A stretch of 64,000 nucleotides of DNA from Sesamum alatum (GCA_034509735.1 JACGWO010000005.1:18403264-18467263); one strand, 5' to 3'; numbered from the stretch's first letter, positions 43,614 through 56,572 are shown. The notes: generated from the letters alone by a model not told the origin. Numbers and translations are program-made.

Positions 43614-45047
43614 TGGGTCTACAAGCGCAAACTTGGCGTTGATGGAGAAGTCACAACCTTTAAGGCTAGGCTTGTAGCTAAGGGATACACTTAACGACCC
43701 GGGGTCGATTTTGAGGATACCTACTCGCTAGTAGCCATGGCTAAGTCCATACGGATTCTGCTCGCCATAGCAGCATGGTATGACTATGAGATATGGCAGA
43801 TGGACGTGAAAACGGCTTTCCTCAACGGTTTCGTTGAAGAAGAGATCTATATGGATCAGCCGCAGGGTTTCACGGTCACTGGAGAAGAACAGAAAGTCTG
43901 TCGCCTCCAGAAGTCCATCTATGGCCTCAAACAAGCCTCCCGAAGTTGGAACATTCGATTTGATGAAGTAATATGGGGTTATGACTTCATCAAAAACGAA
44001 TCCGACCCTTGTGTATACAAGAAGGTCAGTGGGAGCTGAATAGTGTTCCTAGTGCTTTATGTGGATGACATTCTGCTCATTGGTAATGACGTCAGAATGT
44101 TAGGAAACACAAAAACATGGTTGTCAACTCAGTTTTCCATGAAGGACTTGGGTGAAGCCTCCTACATCCTAGGCATCCAGATTGTCAGGGACAGATCTAA
44201 AAGGATGTTAGGACTCACCCAAAACTCGTATATGGAGAAAGTCCTAAAGAGATATCGAATGGACAACTCCAAACGAGGGTTCCTTCCAATGAGGCATGGG
44301 ATCAAGTTATCCAAGAAACAGTCCCCACAGACTGATGAGGAACTTGAAAGGATGAAGGTCATCCCCTATGCCTCCGCCGTAGGTAGCATACAATATGCGG
44401 TCCACTGCACTAGGCCTGACATTGCGTACGCTTTGAGCGTGACAAGCAGATATCAGTCCTGCGCAGGAGAGGCACATTGGAATGCTGTTAAGGCATCCTT
44501 AAGTACCTAAGAAGGACTAAGGAAATGTTCCTAGTCTATGGCAATGGAGAACTAATTCTGGAAGGCTTTAGCGACGCTAGCTTCCAGTCTGATGACGATG
44601 ATGCCAAGTCTCAATCGGGGTACGTATTCAAACTCAATGGAGGAGTAGTAGCTTGGAAACGTTCCAAGCAAGCAACCATTGCTGACTCCACCACAGAGGC
44701 TGAATACATAGCAGCTTCAGAAGCTGCTAAGGAAGCGGTTTGGATGAGAAACTACATCCAAGAGTTGGGGTGTGGTGCCTAGCATCGCCGAGCCCGTTGT
44801 CATCTTCTGTGATAACAACGGCGCTATAGCGCAAGCAAAGGAACCGAGATCTCATCACCGTTCCAAACATATTCTTAGACGCTACCATCTTCTTAGAGAA
44901 ATGGTAGGAAGAGGTGACGTCCGGATGGACCGAGTCAACTCGGCAGACAACAACACAGCAGACCCGCTGGCAAAGCCTATGTCGCAGAGCGCTCATACGC
45001 AACATCTTGAGAAGATGGGGATTAAGCATATTGGCAATTGGCTTTAA
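43614..45047 (+). pseudogene. X reverse transcriptase and RNase H, interrupted
   Basis: Continues the integrase frame with TAA at 43692-43694 and TGA at 44037-44039. YVDD is intact (codons 44058-44069). A missing G near 44490 (AAGGCATCC versus AAGGGCATCC in C1 and Y) shifts the frame through the RNase H GFSDASFQSD...TEAEYIAASEA segment. An extra G near 44767 restores it for EPVVIFCDNNGAIAQAK to the end, NWL at 45047. A second AAC-containing insertion near 44950 leaves the frame open. Confidence 0.9.
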
Positions 45048-45063
45048 AGGTCAAGTGGGAGAT

Positions 45064-46391
45064 TGTTAGAATAGGTGACCATGTAAGCCAATTTTGGCAG
45101 GAATATGTAACCTATGTCTAGACAATTCTTTGGTATTTGATAAAATATTTATGACTAAAGAAGTGAAAATTCATATGGCAATACTTTATTTACGTTCACT
45201 TATCTGCATTTACATTTCTGTTCACTACGCAAACAAATCCCACGGACTGAGTAACATTTTCGGGGACTGGGACTATGCTTGGAGGTAGGTCCATGAAATC
45301 AGTCTCACCGAATCAGTCCGGGAATCTCCAAGTCAAGGAATCCCGAAAATGGGTACCAGGATTCCCTTTGAGACTTGCACTAAGCATCTGCTGTCGTATT
45401 TCATCGACGGGTGACGAAGGTCGTCTAAGCAGTGTTAGTGGGTCAGCGTGCTAGGAAGCAGCTGACTGAGGTGACTCGCGGGAACCGTCTTACGGAGGGC
45501 CTTGAGTATGGTCAGCAAGGTATGACGTGTATTTCCGGTTCCAACGGTACAGGCCAAGTCCTTTGACTTGAGGAACTGCTGAGTTTACCTGTACATCAGG
45601 TCTGTATCTTAGATATGGTGAGAGATTGCCAAAAATACTCTTGAGTAGTCATAAGCCATGTCTAGTGCAGCTCGGGTGTACAAAGTGACAGTAGTTTCCA
45701 AGAAAGGATCTGTCTCCTGTCAAAAGGTGTTGACAGTTGAGTCTCATATATGCTCTGTGTCTTGTCCCTGAAATCTGTGGCCACAGTGACTGAACAGAAG
45801 GGAAAAGGTTTCCCTTGCGGCGTTTGGTGAGGACAGACCGACACTTAGGTCCAAAATGGTTACCTGCATTTTCCGTGCCCTAGACCCTAAGTGATGAGAC
45901 CGAAGACAGAAGGACAAGTGTACTGTTAGAGCCTAAATGTTCATCCCCGAAAATTTCACCTAGTCTCTAGTGCCATGGACCGTTGCTAGATGGCCACCAT
46001 GGTAACGGACGGATTCTAGGAATTCGACCAAGTCTAGCTGAATGGTGAACCTAAAGAGTCACACACTATCCACACACACACACTTAATATTTAATTTAGA
46101 ATTAAATATTGGAGTAAAGGAATGATTAAATTAGATTTAATCGGGTCCTATATTTTCTTGGAGAAATTAATTCCTTCTATTTGATAAAGGGAATTAAATT
46201 AATAAATAGGATTTATTAAAAGGGTTGATTTAATGGGCTTAGAATAAATTATAATATTTATTATATTTATTCTTTTAGCCTTTTGGAATATTTAATAGGA
46301 TTTAAATATTCCATTAAATTAAAATCAACGGTTGAGATGGAAAGGGGAGATGGAAGGCTAGGATTCGTTTGACTAGGTCAAACACTAGTTT
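45064..46391 (+). mobile_element. X 3' LTR, truncated
   Basis: Starts TGTTAGAATAGG after the polypurine tract and matches the X 5' LTR at roughly 97 percent by eye over the parts compared, so it is X's own 3' LTR. It ends about 1,328 bp in, after CAAACACTAGTTT, before the TATA box and the 3' third. The next bases, ATATGTAATG, belong to a copia leader (compare 40007 on). Confidence 0.9.
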
Positions 46392-47400
46392 CATATGTAA
46401 TGAAGAGTAGAATAGGAGTGAGGATTTATTTTTATATATTTGGTGGAGAAGAAGGAAGGTGCACCTGGAGAGCCCAGAATGGAGGATCCAAGGCGTTTCC
46501 ATGAAGAGATGAAAGAGAAAAGAGACCAAGGCCTATCAGAATGATGATTGGGTTACTATTAATGTAATAGTGTAGGACCAACCCTAGATTGACCATGGAT
46601 CCACTGCGGGCTGAGTGGATCGCATAGGATTCGGGCTCGTGATCATCCAACAGGGGCGTGCTAGGCTTTAATTTGCATGTGGCTGTGATGATGAATGAAT
46701 GGTTTTTATTTATCATATAACTGCTATGGGATGCAATTTATTTTATTTACGCATTGTGGATGAATGTGTTTATATTTACATATGAGATCTCGGTCATTTA
46801 CTACTCTCACATTGGTTGGACCAATGTCCAAATATTAGACCCTAGACAAAGTGGACATGGACTCTAAGAGTTTGTCCATGCCTTCCAATCCATGGCATAG
46901 TGAGGAAGCTAATTTAGGTCGATAGCGTGGTCTCACGAGTCGTGGCACATCTATCGTACTTAAAAAGAAGCTACACCATGTCATGAACGAAAAGTAGACC
47001 ACTGTTACCTGTCTCACGAGTCGTGGAGGTAGCAACAGGTCTATGATTCAGTTGATTGGGTCGGGTCTAACGCCCGATTAGCATGATTCGCTTGGAGTCC
47101 TCGGGCTCATGTGAAAGGGTGAGGCAATTATCTTGGGAATCTCGTGGAACAAGAATGGTATGGCATACCTCCCACAGGATTCTTTCCATGCGAATCATAA
47201 AAGCGGGGTATGCGAAGATTCACTGTGGATCCCAAGCCCACTAGGAAAGGGTTTCCCGAAAACAACGTTTGAGAGTATCGTGTTTTCGTATAAATAGTGG
47301 GAGCATTAAATGACTAAAGACCAAGCGTTTAATTATTTATCAAACTTCCACCTTTTAAATTCTGCTGATCGCGAACTCTGTTTTTAAATGTAGATTTAAA
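46392..47400 (+). other. Y leader, 3' part only
   Basis: Corresponds to X 40007-41011. It holds the duplicated TCTCACGAGTCGTGG at 46931-46945 and 47012-47026, then a run-in to gag at 47401. Y's 5' LTR, primer site, and the first half of the leader with any GC island are missing, replaced by the truncated X 3' LTR. Confidence 0.85.
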
Positions 47401-48270
47401 ATGTCTAAGAAACCACTATCAACCATACTTGAGACCACAAATTCAATGGAACAAATTACAACAACTGGTTGCGCAATCTCAGGATAGTTCTGGATTACGA
47501 GAACCAAGGTTACGTCATGGATGAGCCTCTCCCTAGGACCTTACCGGAAGGATCCACGCCAGAAGAACGTGAGACGTTCGAGACTTGGCATAAGGATAAC
47601 CGGAAGGTCTGTAGCGTCATACTTGCTTCAATGACGAATGAGATTCAGAAGCAATATGAAAGGCTAGACGATGTCCCTTCCATTATGGCTCGCCTTAAGG
47701 ATTGCTATGCAGTCCCGGACCGGCATACTAGGTATGTCGTGACTAAGGCGTTCTTTGGAACCAAAATTATAGAAGGATCCTATGTACAAGAGCACGGGGT
47801 TAAAATGCTTACCCTGGTGGAAAGGCTCGAGGACCTAAAGGCAGGCCTCGATAATGAGACGTACATAGATGTGATCCTTCACTCTCTCCTACCCTCCTTC
47901 GACCCACTTATTGTTAACTATAACATGAACGCACTTGAGAAGGGCATTCATGAGTTAATCAATATGTTGGTGCAATACGAGGCAACAACCAAAAAGTCCA
48001 CGCCTTCGGTATTGTTTGGAGGTGCTTCAACTTCCAAGATGAAAGGCAAGGGTGCCGGACGTTGGAAAAGGAAGAAGGGGAAGAAAAAAGCCGTCAAAGC
48101 AGCTACAAACACTAAGAGTGTTCCCATTGCCAAAAAGGGGAAAGGCAAAGGAAAGGGGAAGGTTGTCTCCAAGCAATAGTCGAGGGCATATGACATATGT
48201 ATCAATTGCCGTGAGAAAGGGCATTGGAAGAGGGAGTGCCCCAAAATCCTCTCGAACCAAGGTATATTTG
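47401..48270 (+). pseudogene. Y gag pseudogene
   Basis: ATG at 47401 (MSKKPLSTILET) is followed by a one-base loss (GAGACCACAAATT versus GAGACAAACAAATT in X), so the main frame resumes at 47469 with LRNLRIVLDYENQGYVMDEPL. It runs 236 codons through the central segment that X has lost (ARLKDCYAVPDRHTRYVVTKAFF) and a Lys-rich nucleocapsid to a TAG at 48177-48179 (CAA/CAG expected). The zinc knuckle CINCREKGHWKRECP follows in the same region. Confidence 0.88.
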
Positions 48271-49140
48271 TGATTGAGGTTAATATGGTTACTAACTCTG
48301 CCTCTTGGGTATTAGATACCGGTTGTGGAGCACATTTGCAATGATTTGCAGGTGCTTAAAAGAAGCAGAAAACTGAGTAGCGGGGATATGATCCTGAAGC
48401 TTGGGAATGGCAAGGCCATCTCGGCAGAAGCAGTAGGATCCGCCACTCTAGTAGTTAGTGATCGTATTAGTATAGAGTTAGAGCTAGTTTATTATGTACC
48501 TAGTGTGATTAAAAACATCATTTCCATTCCATTGTTAGACAATAGTGGTTATGAGTTTATGATCAATAAAAATTGCTTTTATTTGATGAGGTGTGGAATT
48601 GCTCATCTGCTTGGTACACTTAATAATGGGCTCTATATCTTACAACAAACGAACATCGTTCTAAACGCTCGACATAAACGCAAAATAGATAATAACGGGA
48701 ACGCACGACTGTGGCACGCTAGGCTAGGTCACATATCCTAAGACAAGATGAAAAGATTGGTAGACTCAAAGAACCTAGAGGTAGGGGACTTGAGTGAGCT
48801 ACCAACTTGTGAATCCTGTCTAACAGGGAAAATTACCAAGAAACCCTTTGTAGGACAAAGCAGGCTTGCCACAGGTCTTGTTGGACTTGGTCCATACAGA
48901 CGTATGTGGACCACTAAGGACTCAGGCCCGAGGTGGGTTCTCCTACTTCATAACCTTCACCGATGATCATTCACGGTATGGTTATGCATACCTGATGAGG
49001 TACAAGTCTGAAGCTTTTGAGAGGTTTAAAGAATTTAGACTTGAAGTTGAGAACCAAACCAACTGCAAAATTAAAGTCCTACGGTCAGACCGAGGAGGAG
49101 AATACCTTAGTACTGAGTTCCTTAATTATCTAAAATAAAA
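48271..49140 (+). pseudogene. Y protease and integrase N-terminal part
   Basis: The protease motif SASWVLDTGCGAH is followed by a 2-bp loss that shifts the frame at about 48328. The frame from 48325 carries LQVLKRSRKLSSGDMILKLGNGKAI to HARLGHIS and the TAA at 48739-48741, at the same codon as in X. Integrase continues with an extra base near 48880, then the GGFSYFITF and RSDRGGEYLS motifs, ending at TAA 49136-49138. Confidence 0.88.
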
Positions 49141-50205
49141 TGGTATAATACTTGAATGGACACCTCTCGGGACACCACCGTTGGATGGTGTCTCTGAAAG
49201 GAGGAATCGAACCCTTTTGGATATGGTTCGATTCATGATGATTTTTACCAAATTGCCCTTATCCTTTTGGGGCTACGCATTGGAAACGATGGCAAGTTGT
49301 TAAATTTGGCGCCCACCAGTGTGTTGACCCAAACGCCATATGAAATATGGCACGACAAGTCTGCGTCCTACAACTACTTGAAAGTTTGGGGTAGCCTCGC
49401 ATACGTCAAGAGGTTAGTGGGAGATAAGCTAGAATCCAGGTCTAGCTTATACAGGTTCGTTGGATGCCCTAAAGAAACTGCAGGTTATTACTTTTATGAC
49501 CCCTTGGAACAAAAGGTATTTGTTTCAAGGAACGCAGTGTTCTTGGAGCAAGGCTTTCCAGAGGATATCCAACTTGATGAACTGATCCTTGAGGAAGCAA
49601 GTGATGGAAACCAGTCATCAGAGGTAGCTGCGGATTCCTCACTTAGAGGATTCAGGATAGATACCCGAAGGGCTAAACCAACCTCGAGAAGTCTAGCATG
49701 CTAGCATGAAGGATAGCCTCAGGAAGGGCCAGCCCTGGTACCTGAACTGCCAGCTCCTATACAATCAGCGCCCACAGTCACCACTGACGTTCCCATTCTC
49801 CGTAGGTCAACTAGAGAGTCTCGAACCTCTGGTGAGATATGGCTTTCTAAATACGACCGGTCTACTGGATAACGATCCTAAGACATACGGAGAAGCGATG
49901 TCTGACATCGACTCCAGTAAATGGCTTGAGGCCATGAAAACCGAAATGGACTCCATGAGCGAGAACCAAGTCTGGAGACTTGTAGACCCACCAAAAGGTG
50001 TTAGCCAGTTGGTTGTAAGTGGGTCTATAAGCGCAAACTTGGCGTTGATGGAGAAGTCACAACTTTTAAGGCTAGGCTGGTGGCTAAAGGGTACACTCAA
50101 CGACCCGGGGTCGATTTTGAGGACACCTACTCGCCAGTAGCCATGGCTAAATCCATTCGGATCCTGCTCGCCATAGCAGCATGATATGACTATGAGATAT
50201 GGCAG
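49141..50205 (+). pseudogene. Y integrase C-terminus, linker and RT start
   Basis: SERRNRTLL counterpart near 49190-49220, then a frame change. GLRIGND..LLNLAPTSVLTQTPYEIWHDKSASYNYLKVWG, YVKRLVGDKLESRSSLYRFVGCPKETAGYYFY and the linker follow with several one-base indels. RT begins in SENQVWRLVDPPKGV and changes frame near 50000. Catalytic integrase Glu context is present but untranslatable in one frame. Confidence 0.85.
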
Positions 50206-51446
50206 ATGGACGTGAAAACGGCCTTCCTCAATGATTTCGGTGAGGAAGAGATCTATATGGATCAGCCGGAGGGTTTCACAGTCACTGGAGAAGAACAGAA
50301 GGTCTGTCGTCTCCAGAAGTCCATCTATGGCCTCAAACAAGCATCCCGAAGCTGGAACATTCGCTTTGATGAAGTAATACAGGGTTATGACTTCATAAAA
50401 AACGAATCAGACCCTTGTGTATACAAGAAGCTCAGTGGGAGCTCTATAGTGTTCCTAGTTCTTTATGTGGATGACATTCTACTCATAGGCAATGATGTTA
50501 GAATATGGGGTGACACAAAATCATGGTTATCAACCCAGTTTTCCATGAAGGATTTGGGTGAGCCTCCTACATTCTAGGCATCCAGATTGTCAGGGACAGA
50601 TCTAAAAGGATGTTAGGGCTCACCCAAAACTGGTATATGGAGAAAGTCCTGAAAAGATTTCAAATGGACAACTCTAAACGAGGGTTCCTTCGCATGAGGC
50701 ATGGGATCAAGTTATCCAAGAAACAGTCCCCGCAGACTGATGAGGAACTTGAAAGGATGAAAGTCATCCCCTATGCTTCTGCCGTAGGTAGCATCCAATA
50801 TGCGGTCCACTGCACCAGACCTGACATTGCTTACGCTTTGAGTGTAACAAGCAGATATCAGTCTTGTGCAGGAGAGGCACATTGGAATGCTGTTAAGGGC
50901 ATCCTTAAGTACCTAAGGAGGACTAAGGAAATGTTCTTGGTCTATGGCAATGGAGACTGATCCTGGAAGGCTTTAGCGATGCTAGCTTCCAGTCTGATGA
51001 CGATGATGCCAAGTCTCAATCGGGTTATGTATTCAGGCTCAATGGAGGAGTAGTGGCTTGGAAAAGTTCCAATCAAGCAACCACTGCTGATTCCACCACT
51101 GAGGCCGAATACATAGCAGCTTCAGAAGCTGCCAAGGAAGCGGTTTGGATGAGAAACTACATCCAAGAGTTGGGTGTGGTGCCTAGCATCGCCGAGCCCG
51201 TTGTCATCTTTTGTGATAACAACGGAGCAATAGCGCAAGCAAAGGAACCGATATCCCATCACCGTTCCAAGCACATTCTTAGACGCTACAATCTTCTAAG
51301 AGGAATGGTAGGAAGAGGTGACGTTCAGTTGGACCGAGTCAACTCAGCAGACAACACAACAGATCAGCTGACAAAGCCTATGTCGCAGAGCGCTCATACG
51401 CAACATCTTGAGAAGATGGGATTAGACATATGGGCGATTGGCTTTA
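50206..51446 (+). pseudogene. Y reverse transcriptase and RNase H
   Basis: MDVKTAFLNDF, EEEIYMDQPEGF and SIYGLKQASRSWNIRFDEV lead to YVDD (codons 50464-50475). The frame breaks at about 50570 (GGTGAGCC versus GGTGAAGCC), resumes at 50610 to about 50957, then breaks again. RNase H continues from 51053 with STTEAEYIAASEAAKEAVWMRNYIQELG and FCDNNGAIAQAKEP. The terminal WL codon region is shifted by a lost A. Confidence 0.88.
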
Positions 51447-51462
51447 AGGTCAAGTGGGAGAT

Positions 51463-53444
51463 TGTTAGAATAGGTGACCATGTAGCCAATCTTGGCATGC
51501 AAATTGTAACCTATGTCTGAAAATTTTCAAGGATTTGATAAATTATTAATAAATAAGAAATGAAATTCATTTGGCATTACTTTGGTTGTGTTCACTTTAT
51601 CTGCTTTATACATATCTGTTCACTACGCAAACAAAGCCCACGAACTGAAAACATATTTTAGGGACTGGGACTACACTTGGAGGTAGGTCCATTAAATCAG
51701 TCCCGCCGAATCAGTCCGGAATTCTCCAAGTCAAGGAATCTCGAAAATGGGTACTGAGATTCCCCTTAAGACTTGCACTAAGCATCTGTTGTCATATTCC
51801 ATGGACGGGTGACGAGGGTCGTCTAAGCAGTGTTAGTGGGTTGGCCTGCTAGGGAGCAACCGACTGAGGTGACTCGCGAGAACCGTCTTACAGAGGACCT
51901 TGAGTAGGGCCGGTTAGGTATGACGAGTGTTCTCGGTTCCAATAGTACAGGTCAAGTCCTTTGACTTGAGGAACTGCTGAGTTTACCTGTACATTAGGGC
52001 TGTATCTTAGATATGGTAAGAGATTACCAAGAAGCACTTGAGTAGTCATAAGCCATATCTAGTGCAACTCCGGTGTATAGAGTGACAGTAGTTTCCAAGA
52101 AAGGATCTATCTCCTGTCAAAAGGTATTGACAGTTGAGTCTCACAAATGCTTTGTGTCTTGTCCCTAAAAATCTGTGGCCACAGTAACTGAACAGAAGGG
52201 AAGGTTTCCCTTGCGGCGTTTAGTAAAGGACAGACCGACACTTAGGTCCAAAATGGGTACCTGCATTTTCCGTGCCCTAGACCCTAAGTGGTGAGACCGT
52301 AGATGGAAGGACAAGTGTACTGTTAGAGCCTAAATGTTCATCCCCATATATTCACCTAGTTTCTAGTGCCATGGACCGTTGCTAGATGGCCACCCATGGT
52401 AATGGGCGGATTCTAGGAATCCGACCAAGTCTAGCTGAAGGTGAACCTAAAGAGTCACACACAATCCCCACACATTAAAGAATTTAATTTAGAATTAAAT
52501 ATTTGGAGAAATGGAATGATTAAATTAGATTTAATCGGGTCCTTAATTTTCTTGAAAAGAATTAATTCCTTTTATTAGATAAAAGGGATTTATCTAATAA
52601 ATTAGATTTATTAGAAAATTAATTTAATGTGCCTAGAATAAATATTTATATTTATTATATTTATTTATTGCCCTTGGAATATTTAAATAGGATTTAAATA
52701 TTCCATTAAATTAATTGGATGGTTGAGATTAAATGGAGAGATGGATGGCTAGGATTTAATTGACTAGGTCAAAGAACTACTTTGACTAGGTCAAAATCCT
52801 AGTCAAATTAGTCTTTCTTGAGTTAGAGTTTGAAGAGGATTAAACTCCTCCTCTATATATACTCCTAGCCTTCACCTTTAGAGAGATGATGAATCTTCAA
52901 CACACACACACACACTCTCTCTCGTTCTGTCCTCTCTCGTCCGCCTCTCTCTCTCTCTCTCTTTTCTTTCCTTATTTCTTGTTCTTTTGTGTTAACAATT
53001 GAACATAGGAGGATTAATCCTGTGAAACTAATAACGTGTGATTGATCCGTCCTCTTCAAAATACTTGTTCGTTCGCGCTAGCATGAAGTACAAGATACGT
53101 GGGCGGATTGCGTGTCACAATTTAGAGGGCCTCTCATACGAGATCGTGGAGCAAATCGGGGAACAACGCGAGTACCGGTTAGAAGAGGAAAACGACGAAT
53201 CGTTAGGTTCTCCTTTACGTTTTCGTCTTCTTTGTTTTTACAAATCCTATGGCCTCCATGATTGCATGTATATTTTTAATTCATGAGATACACCAAACAC
53301 CCGGGAATTTCAAGGGCACACCCCTTGAACGTGTTCTATTTTTCATACATATTATGCATGTTTAAATTTTATAATTTAAATTATACCGCGCTTCCGCATT
53401 CGCGCTATTCCCGGGACGATCCACACGCCTACCCAAGGCTTTCA
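51463..53444 (+). mobile_element. Y 3' LTR (1,982 bp)
   Basis: Runs from TGTTAGAATAGG to AAGGCTTTCA and is clearly more diverged from the two X LTRs than they are from each other. TATA-like TATATATA at 52854-52861, then CA and CT runs. Inverted repeats include 51811-51823 (GACGA, loop GGG) and 52593-52615 (TCTAATAAAT, loop TAG). The flank after the end is GTTCC, which does not match GACGC before X, so X and Y are not one insertion. Confidence 0.92.
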
Positions 53445-54340
53445 GTTCCTTTAATAAATTCAAATGATGCGAGCAACAAAGACTATAAGCGGAAAGAAGG
53501 AATAAGATACCTTTTTATAAAAAAAAAGACGAGTAAATAATGGTACGTTGCGAGTAAAAACATACTAGGCAAAACACGGAAGCGTTTTCACATTAGGTTT
53601 CCATCTAGTAGCATATGCACGACCAAATTATTTTTGGCTGTATATATCCGACTGGGCCTGAGTAAAAAAGGTTAAAGCTACACCTGGAATCGACAACAAG
53701 GACTTCAGCTACCTCGGACTCAATGCATTTCGATTCTACTACAATCTTTGGAGCCATCGGCACACTTCAGTGCATTTGTGGAACGACGTACTAATTTAAT
53801 CTAAATCACATAATGTGCACTTTTGTCTGGGTTTGATCCCATGCTTGGTGAATCTTTGTAACCAAATCCATGGGGTTGGACTGAACAAATGAGAGATAAG
53901 GTTCTGCAAGTGTGGACAGATGCCTAAAACTCCAAGCAATCATAGGGAACGCTGGGTGTTTCTAGACTTTATGAATGACTAATATATGACTTAATTACAG
54001 TAAATGGCGCAAGGTTTATTTCTCTAAGCAAGACTCGAATCTTGGGCTGAAATATATCTCCGTTCTGTTTATAAATTCAGAATGATGAAAAAGTCAAGAA
54101 GTAGAAACAAAAAGAAGGAATAAGACACATCTTCTAAAGAAAAGATGATTAAATAATAGTATATTGCAAGTAACATATGCTAGGGAAAAAACAAAGAAGT
54201 GTTACACATAATTAAGTCCCTGCTGAGTATATATACACGTTATCTATCATCATAACAAGCAAATTTATCATCCCGATTATGCATACATCTATCAAATACC
54301 ATAAAAATGGAACTGTTATAATTAGTTCACATGCCATTCT
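53445..54340. other. Unclassified segment with imperfect 600-bp-spaced duplication
   Basis: No gene seen. About 120 bp at 53445-53575 recurs imperfectly at 54058-54195: both have a TTATAAATTCA-like start, GGAAAGAAGGAATAAGA or AAAAGAAGGAATAAGACA, an A-rich tract and GTAAATAATGGTA or TTAAATAATAGTA. This suggests an old local duplication or the two ends of an unrecognised element. Confidence 0.5.
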
Positions 54341-56572
54341 CGTTTTTAACCCAAAATGAGTCTTCTATTTTTATTTAAAATGAGGAGAAACTGCATACTG
54401 GCCCTGACTTAACTGGTATGGAAAACGTGGACCTAGTTCTGGTGAGTAGGTACAATAAAAATTACACCTGAAAAATATTAGCAGAGGGATGAGCCTACAA
54501 CTCAATAAGTAAGTAACCGACACCAACTATACATGCACCTCAAATATAGTTTCACATAAGACAAAAATAAGCAATGTATATAAAATATAAACAATTTGAT
54601 CAAACACGTTTCATTTCATTTCTCCACGTAATCATCTCATAACCAGACAATCAATCAAACTCGTATTTTCCTAGTTGGTTTACCAGAAAGATGATATAGC
54701 GTTTTTTCTCCACCACTCAACCTCACTTTTGATTTCATAATCTTTAAATGAATCTCCTTGACGCGCAACACGGCTCATAAATCTTATTTTGCATCATAGC
54801 TCTTTCATTTCGCATCATAGCTCTTTTCACATCGCACCATAGCTCTTTCATATCGCATTATAGCTCTTTTCAATTATGCCGCACAGCCTATTCAATAACA
54901 TCAAGGGGTATTCATATCATAATTATCTTTAGTTTTCATCACTCCCTCATCTCCACATATCACCGTTCTTGTAAGCAACTAGCCACATAAAACCACATGC
55001 AACATATTTCACGTACAAACACATAACAATGATATCATACAACCCATAGAATATCTCAATAAGTTTCCTCATTTCACTTTCATGACATAATCATTTCAAA
55101 GTAATCATCAACCAGTCATACAGTTGAAAATAGATTAGTTCCAGTACAAATCATAGGCTCACATAAAAGTAATATCATCAAGAAATGAAACATATATAGC
55201 TAATACTAATTACTTACGTACGCAACACCGAAAGGAAAAGGAACATATGTCGGCAGCGCTAATTATTTACTTACATCGATTTTACCACAATTCAATTAGC
55301 AGATAAGAATTTGTTAAGTCATCTACTTTATCCTCGTGTCCTATAATAGTTATAATGTTTATAATCAATATCTAGAATGTCAATTTCTATAGAATATTAG
55401 ATAGTATTTATATATATATATATTTCACCAATCTCTCAATATTTTTATTTCTATTAAAATTCATATATTCGTTCCATTTCTCTGAAATAACTAAGCAATC
55501 TAGCTTTCCATATATATATATATGTTGTCAATTAACTCATAAGAATCTATTTCATTATACCCTTATCTTTCATAGCTACCATTCTTACTAACATTTCTAT
55601 ATTAAGTTATCTCAAAACTCTTATATTCCTTTTTAACAAATGTAATATCCCCAAATATAACTTTCTAATATTTCTCAAACATATTTCTAACATCTCTATC
55701 TAATTTTTTTAGTAATTTCTCAAATATAACTTCCAACCTAATTAAACTGAGCAAATCAATTATAGAAATAATTAAATTTAATAAATTAAGCAGTTTAAGT
55801 CATTAACTTTAACACCCATAATTCAGATGAAATATTTAACCGATCACTAATTTACAAATACTCAAACTCATAAAATTTTTCGACTAAACACTAAATCAAA
55901 TAGTATAAATTATATTTAATAAACGCACTTACTAAATAATAAAATTATATAAATTAACACTAATTAAAATAGAATATTCTTACCTAAAGATTTCGGCGAA
56001 AGAGTGTTATGTGTGTCTCTTCATGTGTGTGTGTGTATAGTGTGTGTGGGTGTTTTAGTGTGTGTGTGTGTGTGTGCTGAATGTTTGTGCGTGCTTTTAG
56101 TATAAAAGATGGGTGCGGCAACACCCATCATTATCCCATTCTTTTAAGGAAACCACCCAGGGGTTGGGGGAGCTTTTCGGGATCCCCGTCCCTTTTTCAT
56201 TAAATCAAAAAGGAAAAAAATTGTACAATAGGGAGTACTAACTCTCTAAAAATTCCTAGGAAATCATAAATAAGGAGTACTACTCCCTTATAATTATAAT
56301 TCTAAAAAACGTAAACAAGGAGTACTACTCCTTTACAAATGTAATCCTAAAAAACCAATTCACAAAAGTAGGATTAAGTTGGTTTGGATAATTTGGCATA
56401 TAAAAATGTTTCTGCTGATTCATCAGAAGTTAGATGAGAATATCCAACTTTGTACCTGTAAAAGTTTGCCAAACACAATTCACCAAGGGAAGCATGAACA
56501 TGAGTACAACTCTAATATACTTGATAATTTAGTAGGACAGTAATAGTCATAAATCGTAAATAAGGAGTGCTA
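54341..56572 (-). other. Unclassified, possible minus gypsy LTR/leader, with short arrays
   Basis: No coding frame recognised. Four to five copies of a 21-23 bp unit (CATCATAGCTCTTTCATTTC) lie at about 54783-54878. GT microsatellites lie near 56010-56080. On the minus strand a TATA-like TTTTATACTAAA (about 56107-56096) is followed by CA runs and CGCCGAAATCTTTAGGTAAG, a possible splice-donor-like leader. This layout fits a chromovirus-type LTR in minus orientation, but I cannot confirm it. At 56228-56360 three units of about 44 bp carry GGAGTACTACTCC. Confidence 0.4.

Noticed and set aside
36801..53444. X and Y as one element with a shared central LTR from simple LTR-LTR crossover
   Set aside because: The middle LTR is incomplete and runs into leader sequence, flanks do not match, and the Y LTR is too diverged from the X pair.
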